A stretch of DNA of 64,000 nucleotides. Origin: Trochalopteron elliotii. Lineage: Eukaryota; Chordata; Aves; Passeriformes; Leiothrichidae. The stretch lies in assembly GCA_024734555.1 (NCBI GenBank), contig JANPWX010000073.1, forward strand, positions 662,600 through 726,599, given 5' to 3'. The position numbers and the translations under genes were made by a program. The notes beneath the pieces are model-generated. The model did no database searches. It was not told where the DNA came from and worked only from the letters and a program-made list of their open reading frames with translations. Below are positions 36,936 to 49,200 of this stretch, in pieces; the stretch's first letter is position 1, and each line of letters starts with the position of its first letter.

Positions 36936-39900
36936 TGAGCTGAGTTCAATGTCAGTTTTTCACTCCTGTACTCATGGCTTGTCTCACAGGGTGTGGAGTG
37001 TATGATCTGGAGTCAGGATTGTATCAACATCCATGTTTCATAACAGTGCTAGAGGCTAACTTTTAAGATGGCTTGTTCTTTTGCCTATAAGAACCATAAA
37101 AATTACTGCATTGGAACTTGGCACCTGTCAAGTCTGTCTGTCTTCAGTAAGCTCACGATAAGATATTTAATGCCAAGACATACTAAATAAAGGAAGGCAG
37201 AGATATCTGTGTTTGTCACATTTACAGCAGCAGAGTTTTGTGGGAGTTTGTGGAAAAGGTACTTCTTGTGCTTTGGTCCAAAGATGATGAGATAGAGTCC
37301 AGTTCACAGCTGGATCTGTGCAAGTGTTCTGAAGGGAGGAAGTCCCTTAGATAGTAGCCATAAGGCAAGAGAGAGTATTTCTCTAACTGCTTTTCAGCTA
37401 AATGTTTTTCTTGTCTAATTGCTTTCCCCCTAGCTAATTATCACAGGATATGTTGAAATGGGGCCGGTGGTGCTGGCCATGTCACGTGCTCAGTTGTTTG
37501 GCAATAGATTGGGAATCAGTGGCATCTCTCCATCTTCCCAAGGGTTTTCAGAGGGCAGTGTTTTGAGTCATGCAGGCAGGAGCTTCCGAGTCAGATGAGC
37601 AACTGTCCATCAGAACAGGATGCCTCTTCTGCAGCCTCCCTGGGGCCTGAGCTACAGACACTGTTTGCTGAGCAGGGGACAGACAGATGAGAGAATGTCT
37701 GCAGCAGAGGACTTCAAACATCAATAGTAAGTGTGAGACTGGAGATCTGGAAGTACTGATAGTCACACACATATAGATAGAGATTAAAATTTCATTATAA
37801 TCCCTTGAAAAAATTCTTGTTTTTTATAAACGGCCAATCCCACAGGTGTTGTGATCTCACTCTTTCAGTTTCAAATCCTTGGGGTCACCAGGAAAGAGAA
37901 GTCGACCCAATTGACAAATGGTGTCCCAGTCCATAGCACGTTTGTTGGGGTCTCCAGGAGCAGGCCAGAGGGAGAGAGCCAGCATTGGTTCTCCCTGGAG
38001 CAAGATAGGCATCTACTCAACCAGCATCCTCACCTCTTCTGTAGGGGAAAGACTCTTCAGTTGCACTCCAATAATGGCTAATAAGGAACCAACCCAAGCA
38101 AGGAAAAACAACTCTCCCTAGCAGAACACATACCTTTATCAGAAATTTGCTTGTGGTCCATGCTTATCATTAGACTCTCAGCCACAACATTTTATCACTA
38201 AGTGCAACACCAGACAGAGATGTTATTTGCTCATATGCCTCAGCTTGTTCTTGTTCAGCATAAACAAACAAACAGTAAACACCCATGAGGGCAATGAGAG
38301 TTTTATCTGGGAAATGCAGTATGTAAAATGGCAATTACTCTGAAATCTGCTTCCGGTGTATGTTCACAACACAGCTTCTGTGCAAAAACACATGGGATAT
38401 TGTTGTCCAGCTTTCTGCAAGCCATAGTTTCCATTGCCATTGGATGTGGGTCAGGATGGGTATCTTATTCCTTTGCCTCAGATTGCAAACATTTCCTCTG
38501 CCTGCCTTCATCTCTTCCCCTGCCACATTCAATACATTGTGAGTGTCAAGTCACCAAGTGCCAGCCCTTGTGTCACCCTGGGCTAAGGAAAAGCCCAGGT
38601 GCCTGCTGCAATGCAAATCATTCAGGAGATGCTTGGTCACCTCTCTGCTGAGTCAAGCGTTTAAAACAGAATACATCACAGGAAAGGGAAAATCAGCTGT
38701 TTCCTCAGCCTTTCATCTGTGTCTGAATGATAAAATGGGAGAGGAGCTCAGCTCCATCTGAACAGGATTAATCGTGGCTGGATTGTCAGCGGTGCTACAG
38801 GCGAAAAGGTTTAGCAGTAGTGTGGGTGAAGAGAAGCATATTTATCACAACAGCTTAGGGCTCCTCTGTGCTGGCAGGGGGTTCTAGATTGAAACCCTGG
38901 GGTGATGAGGGGTGTCAGGTGGCTCTTACCTTTCCTGGCACCCTGACATCCCAGTGAAGACTACAGACAAAAAAAAAATCACAGCACTGCATTGCAACAT
39001 GCCTTGATGGTGCTTAAAGAGTGCTCTTGGAGGAAGTCAGCTCAAGACATGGGCACCACAATTCCTACTGCCTAAGCTCTGAGCAAAGCATGATTTACAC
39101 TCCAAGCCTTCTTGTGCAAATGTGGTCCATACCTTCAGGTCATGAAGTGTCAGGATTTATTCTGCCAGACTCTGAGATAATATGACAAATTTGCATCTTC
39201 AACGAGATCTCACAAATTCCACCAATTCCTACAGCATGTAGCTCTATTTTGTTCCATCACTAGCAGCTCTTTCTTCCAGCAGGAATAAGATATTCATGGT
39301 AAATAAAAGAAATAGCAGATAACACTTATGTGTGCATACTCTCCTATGGGTCATATATTCAGCCTGCAGTGGGAAGAACCAGGAGTATGACCAGAAGTTT
39401 AGCTTGCAATGGACAAAAATCCTGCAGGCTTTCACAATGGACACACTACTATCCTGCTGCTACAATGTGCAGTGATTTGGGAACATCTGAAGGCAAGAGT
39501 TTTCCAGGGTGATACAGTCCAGTCTCAGCTAACAAAAGCAACTGTACCACAAGCTTTCTTATAAACTGATCAAGTCCCCAGTAGCCCCATGTGGCTTTGA
39601 CCCCTCTCCTCCTTGGACCCCATACAAGACCAAGGGCTATGGAAAGACTTTGAACCACATAAACAAAGAGAAGATACTTGCCATAGTGGCAGAGAAAGTT
39701 CAGCTGCTGAACATTGATACATCTGAGGGAATCATCTCACTGAGCCCTAAATGTTACAGAACCCAAATTAGCTGTCCCTAACAATCAGGTTATTGAAAAC
39801 TTGTGCTTCATTCCAATGTTAATCCAAACCAAACAGACAGAGGAAAAGGAAGAACAGTACAGCACTCCTATATGTGTTGGTAGAAATATTTATTGAATAT

Positions 39901-40175
39901 TTCTATGTTTGTAAATGTTTCTAATGTTTGTAAATGCAGAATTTTCATTCTGTGGTGGCTTGTGCTGACTGAGAGTGGTTACAGCTGTTCAACAGGATGG
40001 TGAGGTTGAATGCTGAGTGGGTGCTTTGTGTCTTTAAGTCTGTCTATAAAGCTCACAGTTTTAAAAGATGCTGTATTAAACACTAGTTATTATAATAATA
40101 TACACATGCAAAAACGCTCCAGGCCAGGAATTTTCACAGTGTTTGTGTTATTGGGAAGAGTCCCAAGAAATGGTA
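36936..40175. other. Non-coding DNA, no gene recognised
   Basis: The longest ORF is 107 codons (plus, 38328-38651) and has no family resemblance. No tandem arrays or recognisable transposons apart from the small hairpin at 39882-39904. Confidence 0.5.
39882..39904. repeat. Inverted repeat, 9-bp arms, with adjacent direct repeat
   Basis: AGAAATATT and AATATTTCT are exact reverse complements separated by TATTG. Immediately downstream, ATGTTTGTAAATG occurs twice (about 39905-39937). The cluster is AT-rich, and its role is unknown. Confidence 0.85.
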
Positions 40176-40179
40176 ACCC

Positions 40180-40650
40180 TACTTTTGGTCTTCCATTTGT
40201 TGTCATGTATTTCCCTAACCTTACTCTTCTGATGCGTATCTTCTTTAAACTAAGAGATCACATTCTTCTCAATCTTTCCTTAACAGGAGTGTCCCAAACA
40301 GATATTTATTCATGTCACCCATCTCTGAGCTACTTGCATTTCTACTGCTACCACTTGATGGCTGGTGACTAGGAATGAACACAATATCCCACGTGAAAGC
40401 ACACTATTGATTTATTGAACAGCTTTATATTTTCAGTAATCTCTTTCATGCATACTTTCTTGTTACTGATGCTAGAGGAGTAAATGGATAAAAAATGTCT
40501 CTCAAATGCACTAAAATGGAAAATCTCAAGTATAATCTCTTCCTCCTCCTGGAAAAGTAACACATCTGACACCCTCTTTGTTGCAGAAAGTGCATATCCA
40601 TCTTGGATTTTCAGAGAGGTGAACTTTTGACTTTTAGTGTGACTTATAAG
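40180..40650 (-). mobile_element. Ancient CR1-type LINE fragment
   Basis: In reverse orientation this follows the old CR1 3'-region wording: 'gagatcacattcttctcaat', then 'ctttatattttcagtaatct', then 'ctttcatgcatactttcttg', with a degraded 'gaccagaactgcacacaat' equivalent (here 'gactaggaatgaacacaat') between them. No frame is open. The fragment may extend to about 40,800, where a 'tgtgttactgcccatttgca' segment resembles the 'tgcattactttgcattt' portion of the same family. It predates the other copies in the window, judging by divergence. Confidence 0.6.
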
Positions 40651-42475
40651 AAAGTTGGTATTTATTGTGTTACTGCCCATTTGCAGAGTACCTGGGAACT
40701 GGGATTCAGTTAGCTGAAAATGTGAATAGGTTTTGTTGGGCTGAGATATGTTAAAGAAGGGAATGCTAAAGGATTTTTCTTTGCCAGTAACCATTTCTGT
40801 GAGTGGATTTTAGCTGTAGGCATCTGTAACTGTTTTAACAAAGTATTCTTTTTTCATATAAAATATATGGGTCATCCATAACAGTTATAAATATGATAGC
40901 ATAAAAATATATAGCTAAACTGAATTCCTGAAATCCACAATATGTACAGATGCCCTCAGACTAGGTAATAAATACCTCTTTTTCTTTAGGGCCTTTGTTC
41001 TGAAATTTCCCCTATGAATATACCATCCCCTGGAATGCAACACATTAGCAAAATTTGTCATGCCTAAGAAAATTATTTTAAGAAGAGACCCTCTTTTACA
41101 CCATATCCTGTGGAAAACAAATATCAAGAACTTTTAGGAAATCAACAGTCACTGACTCCTTCTGGCCACCTCTGACATGCTCTTCTCAGCCATCCCATGG
41201 ATCCCTAATAGGTGCAGTTGGACTTTAAGAGTAGTAGGAGCATTTTCCTTGTGACCCTGAAGCAGCAGTGTGGACACATTCACAGGCAGCTGTGGACTGA
41301 ATGCTGGCAGCCTTCTTGCTGACTCCAAGGTTTTTCTGCTCCTGTAAGGACTTAAGGATGAAGATTGCAGATATACAGGCACTTGGACTCTATCTATCTT
41401 GGCATATGCCAGTGTAGATAAAAGAGTGTATGGCTACGTGCTGAGGCTGTCTGCTAGAGCCAATTGACAAGAAATAAATGAAAACTATAACAGCTGTCAT
41501 TATCATCAAGTGTCTTCTAGACACCCTCACTGACCAGGAGCCCCATCTCACAGAATGCCTAATGAAACAGGCAGTAAAATGACTTTGCATCCACCTTTCT
41601 GTCTGTTGTCTTCTCCAGAATCCAATACTGAAGTTTGTCAATGCACAGCCACACTGCATGGCCCACTAAATGGTTCAGGAGTTAGCCCTAATAAAAACAG
41701 GCAGCTGTGTGAGTAATGACAAGTAATTTACTCTATTTTTGGCATTGAAAGTCAGCTGAAGTTATCATTATTTGTGTAGAACTAATCCAGTCCTGGAGAG
41801 CAACCTCAGTTTCCATTATAGTCATGACTACAGAAATGAACATGAGAAATTTGCAGAACTTTATTATTTAGTCATGACATTACTTTTGTTAGCAGGTGTC
41901 CTACACATAAAGATCTTTTCTGCGTGCTTATAACAAGCACTGAGCCATTAGTATGGACTTGCAAGTACCAAGTATGAATCTTTAACTTTGAGTGTATCTT
42001 GGGGATTAGGAACAGTTGTGCCTCTGAATTTTAGCCAACATGTTTTTGACGTCAGCCTACCTATCAGCAGGCAGCACAGGTGCTTAACAGACAGGGATGT
42101 GAAAAATAATGACTAAAATAATGACTAAAATAATAAAAGGAAGTTAGGGCTCCATTCAAATACCTCTGGATTAAGAGTTTGCTAGACATGACACATTTCA
42201 AAGCAACGTGGAGAACTTCTCAATCTGTTATTTGATCTTGCTCATGTTTATCACCAAAGAATCGGGATAGTTAACAGTGAATGCACCCAAATCCCAGAGT
42301 AAGGCAGCAGGGCTAGAGACAGCTCCTCTCTAAACAGCTCTTTTAGCATCACACTACTGCCATGACCAGAGATACTGCTGTGGTGGGAACGTGAGGAGAC
42401 AAACAGATTCATAAAATAGATTAAATTGTTCAGGATGATAAGGTTCAGGTCACTAACCATTAGTTTAATGGGTCA
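40651..42475. other. AT-rich non-coding DNA
   Basis: No gene recognised. The block 41,700-41,900 has several TAAT/ATTA cores and ATGACA motifs and could be a conserved element. A 14-bp tandem (AATAATGACTAAAAT, two copies) lies at about 42108-42135. Confidence 0.5.
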
Positions 42476-42635
42476 AGTGCAGTCCCCATCCTTGTATGTT
42501 TCCAAGACCAGAATAGACAAAATCCTGAGCAACTCAATCTGATCTCATAGCTGGCCCTGTTTAGAGTGGGGGATCAGACTAGATGATACACCAAAGGCCT
42601 CCATTTCAATCTGAATTAAATTACTCTGTGACCCT
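42476..42635 (+). mobile_element. CR1 LINE 3' UTR fragment
   Basis: On the plus strand this follows the CR1 ending: 'ttccaagaccagaatagaca' (family: FKTRLDK codons), 'atcctgagcaactcaatctg', then 'ggggatcagactagatgata', then 'ggcctccatttcaatctgaa' and a terminal 'ttactctgtgac'. It is more diverged than the copy at 34.6 kb and truncated to about 160 bp. No target-site duplication was recognised. Confidence 0.85.
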
Positions 42636-44496
42636 GTTGCCAGGGTCCCAAATCAGTGCTCTGATGCCAAAGCTTCTTCAATCCGTCATGCTTTCTTAGC
42701 TGACTCCAGTCTTGCTATTAGCTTCACTCCTTGCAATGAACACTTTGAAAACATTCTGCATTCAATGAAGCCAAAGGTCTGGAAAAAGAATATCAACAGG
42801 GAATCTGTGGCTGTGAAATTCACAGCCAGAGCTCTGGCTAAAATTTATGAACAATAACTATGAACTACCATCAACTTTCTCCAAACACATTTACATTTCA
42901 TTAGGAACAGCAAAATATGTTACCTGTTTTCCACTCATGACATCTCCTTGCAAATATATAGTTTTCAATTTTTTTCCAAGTTTCCCCCATCCCCAACTTT
43001 GTTTCATTTAGATATGATCACTGAATCATAATTTCTGTTTCATTTCATGTGGATCATCTCTCATCAGTCATATTAAGCAATTTCATCTTATTTAATTTCT
43101 AATACAGAAATGTTTGTTTGTTTTAACACCCCTTCCTCAGCCTAAACAAACAAAAAATTAGAGAAGAATCAAGTGCTTCTTTTATTCTGAAGAATTAAAA
43201 TCTCTAAGGGAACAAGCATTTCTCATGAGCATTTGTTCCTTTGAAAATTCAGTTTTTGTACAGAAAAAAAAGAAAAAGCAATCCTTTGATGAATGTATTA
43301 ACAGTTCATTCTAACTAGGCTAATAAATGAAATGCTCTCAAAGCAGAAAGAGCCCAATAGCCTCTTAAAACAGATAACTGCTTGTGATAGTTTTTATGGA
43401 CTGATGAACTTGGCACAGCATGCTCCTACCTTGCTTCCTCAAGACACTTTCCCACCTCCAGCTTAAGGCTACTGTGCTATAGAAATCCCTGTACCATGGC
43501 AGGAATCTCTCTGTGAATGTCTGCAGTACATATAGGGGCTATATATAGTCTGAAATCAGGTTAATTGTCTATAATAGTGCCCTTCACTCTCTTTGTCAAG
43601 TTTATCATTGCTGAAAGGTGTCACCCTGACAACTGCTCAGGCTGAAATCCCCCATCTTCCACAGAAGAGTGGAATATACTCCAGATGTACGAGAGACTCC
43701 AGCAACTTTTCATTCCTTCTGATGAGTTTGGGTATAAGGGGGACAACTGTGGTGACAGTTTTAACCTTGACCATTCCTCCAGAGCAGCACGAGAGGATTG
43801 TCTACAAGAGGCAGCCACTGGTAGCCACTTATGGTTACTTTTGAGAGGAGGACATTTGGGGTAGTCATATTATTTCAAAGTCAGAAGATTCACACATTTT
43901 TATGTGCATTTTGATGTATATGTATCTTTGCCACTCTGTGAGCTCCTGGTGCAATGCCGTGAATAAATGACAACTCCTTGGAGTATGATGTTCATGGCAT
44001 AAAGCAACCAGGAGGAATTATTGTCACAGAGGTGATCACAGCCCAGGTGATGCCCTCATTGACTAGGCACAGTCCCACAGCACCAGGTAGGGTGCTGATT
44101 GAGGCAGAGTCCACTGACAGCCCCAGGCAAGGCAAGGTGATGAGTAAAGTCCAGGGTCCCACCAGGGAACAAGACCAAGCTTTCTACAAGGTGGACCCAG
44201 TATATCTCCAGAAAAAGAATTAAATCAGGACAACACTGAGCACAGTACACAGGAAATATAACACAGGAGATTTATTGAAGCTCAGAGCTGGTCTAATGGG
44301 CAGAGGTAAGCCAGCCAGGGCAGTTCAGGTCTGTTAGTGCCCTCAAGGCATGGCAGATAAAAGGTTGTAAATAAAGGGGAGCACCATTAAACAGAAAACG
44401 TGAACACTGAACCAAGGGGAGCTAGCTCATAGCATCTTGTGAACAATTCCCTTAGGGCTGTGTGTGAACTGATTAACTGATTATTCCAAGATGGTT

Positions 44497-44592
44497 TTTG
44501 TTTGTTTGTTTGTTTGTTTGTTTGGGTTTTTTTTTTGTTTTTTTTTTGTTTTTTGTTTTTTTTGGTAAAGGGTGGAAAGTATTTTTTTTTTG
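44497..44592 (+). repeat. (TTTG)n grading into a T-rich tract
   Basis: About seven TTTG units (44497-44524) followed by T runs broken by single G (to about 44564) and a further T9 run near 44582-44590. Read from the minus strand this looks like an A-rich (CAAA)n tail, as left by some retroposons, but no body was recognised next to it. Confidence 0.93.
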
Positions 44593-45391
44593 CACTGGGA
44601 TACAGGCAGTAATACACAGGCACAAAGGATACACATCACTCAGCAGAACAGCTGTGGATTCAACACAGTACGGCAAGGGATATTAGGGAGAAATCAAGGG
44701 CAGGGAAAAGGAATAGTTTAGCCTGTGCAAAACAACACAGTTTGCACAAGAACCCAGTAGGTGAAAACAACCACCACTGCCAATTGTTGTGTGTCAAGGT
44801 CTAAATGGATCACAGTCAGGAACGCATTTCTTTCCAAAATACACATGAAAACAAGAAGCTTGTCACCAGCTATTTCACTACATCTTAGAACACATCTGTC
44901 GGATCATTTTTCAGGAGAGTGTTCTATGATGAACAGAGCTGCTCTAGCATGAAAACTTCTGCTATTCCCCTGGCTCCTTTGGATATGCCGAGATGCATGC
45001 CCCCAGGAGATGGGTTATGGGACCCTGAAGCACAAGGGGCAGCAATGAACATGAACATGAACATGAGGCAGCATTAGGGATTATAATAATCAGAAGGATC
45101 TTTTTTTCTTTCTGGAGACATGGTTAGGAGTTGTTAACTTCTCTGGGCCAGTCCGTAGAAAAATGTGGCACACCACTGTCTCTGAGCTCTCCCTGCAACA
45201 CTTCATGTGTTATTTGCACATGAGGAGGAGACTTAGACAGCAGATGCTGCAGAAAAGAGAATCAGTGAATATTTATTCAGATTCTGCACAGCTGCTCATC
45301 TCCACTCCTCCCCCACTGTCTTTTGTTTCTTATTCATGAGGACGGGTCTGAGTGGGGTTCTGTCTGACATGTACGTTTGGGACACAGCTGT

Positions 45392-45413
45392 GGGGGGGGG
45401 GGGGGTGGGGGGG
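45392..45413 (+). repeat. G14-T-G7 run, potential G-quadruplex
   Basis: Fourteen G, one T and seven G in a row. At least four runs of three G are available, so the strand can fold as an intramolecular G-quadruplex in principle. The exact run length is sequencing-uncertain. Confidence 0.9.
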
Positions 45414-45554
45414 TTTCTGCACTAGGAAGCAGAAATCTTGTAATTAAAAGCATTCTGACATGTAGTTCAAGAGCTGTAAAGAACAGCACATCAGCGAGGG
45501 AGCCACTTACACAGCCTGAATGGGAGAAGGGAGCAAACTGCAGACACCCCCCAC

Positions 45555-45715
45555 TGAATGAAGTCTATTTGCATGAACCACTCATGAAATAATTACCAAG
45601 AGCAACAAAAAGCAAGGTCTGTTTGCTAATGATTCATGAGCTGGATAAAGGCTTGAATTAGTGGGATAATTTATTTGTAAAAATAATGTAGCCAGCTGTA
45701 ATTAGAAGGCTGGAT
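45555..45715. promoter_or_regulatory. Candidate conserved non-coding element
   Basis: Within 160 bp there is a perfect octamer ATTTGCAT (45567-45574), homeodomain cores TAATTA (45590-45595) and TAATTAG (45699-45705), an E-box CAGCTG directly beside the latter (45693-45698), and further GATAATTTATTTG wording. Such low-repeat, TAAT-dense blocks in gene-poor vertebrate DNA are often enhancers. This is pattern recognition only; no conservation data are available here. Confidence 0.3.
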
Positions 45716-45865
45716 AGAGTGATCTAGAAAGAGAAGGAAATCATTCCCAACAGCACATGACCTTCCAGAGGGTATTACTGTTTTTGAACAGAAGCATTCC
45801 TAGGAGCCTGTGAGCTTTGCCTGGGTGCAGTGTGGATCTGGTGAAGGCCTAAGAACCAGGATGCT

Positions 45866-45896
45866 CTTTTTCTTTTTTCTTTTCTTTTTTTTTTTT
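45866..45896 (+). repeat. T/C-rich low-complexity tract
   Basis: CTTTTTCTTTTTTC grading into a T12 run. Pyrimidine-rich simple sequence. Confidence 0.85.
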
Positions 45897-48800
45897 AAGT
45901 GTAGGGATCCTTTCCTTTCTTAGCTTTGGCCTATTTGAGCAGTTGGTACTATTCCCAGTGGCTTTTGGGTGTAGATCAAAGCATTGCTGAAATCACTTTC
46001 AAGTCAAGCAGAGAGCATTTGGAATTAGATCGGCAACTAGCTTCATTTTAAAAGAGTTAGAGATTTTCTGCTGAGAAAAAAAAGTTGGCTTTTTTTTTCT
46101 TGGAACATAGTAGGGCATATCCATATAGTTCATATCTTCTCCCCATCTCCAGCTCTTACAGAGGCTGAGATAGGGATGCCTCCTGTGTGAAGCACCATCC
46201 TCTAGGGACAGCACCTCTAACCCATGATGAATATCCACAGGCCTGTGTGTGATCAATCCCAGCACTGCTCGTTTCTCTTGCCAAAGCCTTGAGCTCAAAT
46301 GGCTCCTTGTCTGTCAGCTGGCCTGACCCTGACACGGCAGAGGGTGACAATTGTGCTTTGTCCTTGTCTTTGCTGCAGGGCTGTTCCCTTCTCTGCTGGG
46401 CAGGGAGTATGGAGGTCAGAGAACTTGGCTGGGCAGCAGGAGGAGAGGAAAGGGGCCACAGGCAGGTAGAAAGCTCTTGGTGGGGTCATGGTACTGTGAG
46501 GAATAACCCACCTGTTGCTTTGTGCAGAGCATTGTCCCATCATCCTCACAGAGGAACAGGCCAGCTTTTGCTATGGACCTTCCCCTCAGCACTCTCCTCC
46601 AGCCACATATGCTTTTTCATGCTAACAGCATGAAAAAAGTGAGGCAGCCCCTTAGGAAGTTATCTGCCTCCCCTGAGCCAGTGAGGAGTTCCTCTCTGAC
46701 CTCAGTGTCCCTGTTTCAGCCTAGCAAGCTGTGTGACTGGACCCTCCTCTGTTCAAAAGGAAAATCCTGTGGACAGAAAACAAGCACTGACCGACCCAAA
46801 CATCAGCAGTTATGTCGAACTCACCTCTGCTGGTCTGTAGTTTAATCATCCCTGTCTGTTACTGTTGACCTGCTCTGAAGACTTTGGAACAACACTTAAG
46901 GGGGCCTTTCCTTGAAATTTCCTTGCAATGCAATATCAAAAAGGACTGTTGCAGCTCTCCATTGCATGAGGGAGCAACAAAAGAAAATATGCTAACCCTG
47001 CCCTTGGTTTTCTAACAAAGGGCTCTTCTAAGTGTCCTCCCTTTGAACTATAAGAGTATCCCCTTACACAGGAGAGGTGACAAAACTCTCTTTCCTACTC
47101 ATGGGGTGCTGCAGTTCAAGCCAAGCCCTTCCTGACCTTCCTGTTGCTGGAGCAAGCTCCATTCTGCTGCCAGGGAGGACCAAGGCTCAGCTGGTGCCAA
47201 CCAAAATAGGCTGAAAGCTTCATGTAAGGACCTCACATGGGGAGAAGTCTATTTTTAATTAGCCTTGCAAATCGGTGTAATCATTTTAATGATTTGGAGA
47301 TTGGTCCTCCAAGGTATATCTGGGAGCTACAGTGGATTTTTTATCTCTCCCAGGGGAAAATCAGCAACATTCAAAGAGAAGCAAATTCCTTAGATACTGA
47401 AAAGCAACTGTTTGTTGCTATCTATGTAACAGTCCTGTACAGAGGGGTTTGAGAAAATGGTGGGTGGGAAGGATTTCCACCAGATCAAAATAAGACTGTG
47501 AATCATCAATGTCACACTGTTGTGAAAATGTGTAAGACCATACTAAGATGTATGGCTAGACTCCTGTGAAGAGCCTGGGTAGTAATCCTTCAGCACCAGG
47601 GATTGGGATGATCTCATTTAGACAGCTGGCATCACACTTCAAAATGTTTGTGCATCAACTGGACAGTCTGGGAGGAGGGTGCCAACAAAGGTCAGTGGTA
47701 GAGAAAACAAGATGTGTGAGAAAAGACAGAGAGTACTGCCTAAGCTAGAGAAAATGACATTGTTTGAGGAGGAGGATGTGATGCAGTCTTCAACACATAA
47801 AAGGCCACTGCAAAAAGTATGGGATTTTTTTTTTCTTCATATTTTTGCTGGGGAAAAGAAATGTAATGAACTTCAGCAAGAGGAATTTAAGGCTACAGAT
47901 GCACTGAAGAAGATTGTCTTGGATGGGTGAGTTTCCATCATGGTAACATTAGATAAATATCTGCCAGGAATGCCCCAGATATAGGTAATCCTCTTTTGGG
48001 CAGAAGATGGGTAAAATGAATGTTTGAGGTTCCTTTTAGCCCATGTTTTTTTACTAGTCTACATTCAATATGATAAAGCCTCCCACTAGTCACACACGGG
48101 GGATAGAATTCAGGCACTGGAATGCAGGGATAAGGAATGGACATTTGTTCCAAAGGTAGCTGAGCCTTGAGGAGAGAATCAGGGAGTTTCCAAGTCAGAA
48201 TATAGCATGAAAAAGGATTAATTTCATGCATTATAATGCCAAGCAGGATGCTGTCCACACATCATTAGGAGTCAAGGCTTATAAGATCTGCTCTACACTG
48301 GCACAGAAAACAAAATTTGCCCCAGTGGCCTGTGTAAAAGCCATAAAAATATAATTCTCCCTCATGCCCTGTTGCAATGCAGTGGCTACTGGAGAAGATT
48401 TGTTTGTCACCCTCCAGCCTGGTGACGGTCGCCTTCCAGCGGCACTGCCAGAACAGCAGAAAGGTGCACAGAATACTTTGGGATGGAAGTTTCTCCCCAC
48501 AGAGCCATATGGCCACAAGCAGATAACGCTGTGAGCAGCATTCATTAACAATTTCCAAATCTGCAGCAGCTGGAGCGTGGGATCATTTAAAACATGACTG
48601 ATTTACTTCCTGCAGCCTTGAAAAGGAGGGATCCGTTGGAACCCAAATGCACAACACATTTCTCTGAACTTATCAAACGAAGCCACATGCATCTCATTAG
48701 CATCACACACACACTCTCACAGAAGTTACCTCTTGGGGAGGGTACTGGAGAGGCTCACAGGACAGCTGCTAGATGGAGCATTGGCAGGAGACCAGGTATC

Positions 48801-49064
48801 CCAGTTGCTGGGGTGGCTCCAGAAATTGAGTGTAATGGAGAAAGTGGGAAGAATATTTATAATAATCCTGATGAAAGCAAAGTGTTGGGCTACTATTTTA
48901 TTTAAGCTACAGCAAGAACAACAATAAAAGCTCTGAGGTAAGGGCTGTTCTTTAGGCAAAACTGTTTTGTGAAGGCTTGTAATGAGCTGCACTTACCTAA
49001 AAATAGCGTTCAAGTTAACACAGTGTACCCTTATTTGTGGGACACTGATCCATCTTTGTGCCCA

Positions 49065-49200
49065 CCAGATGTTACTTCATTAATTATTGACAACAACATG
49101 GCATTTCTATTGCACTTCATAGCGTTAAGAGAGTCTTATAAATAGACAGATAAAAAATTAATCAATCAACTTTGTTAGACAATTAACTAGCATCCACCGT
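49065..49200. promoter_or_regulatory. Candidate conserved non-coding element
   Basis: AT-rich, non-repetitive block with CATTAATTATTGAC, TTAATCAATCAAC and GACAATTAACTAG motifs, all TAAT/ATTA cores, and a CTTATAAATAGAC TATA-like word. The same caution applies as for the block at 45.6 kb: this is a by-eye candidate without alignment support. Confidence 0.22.
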
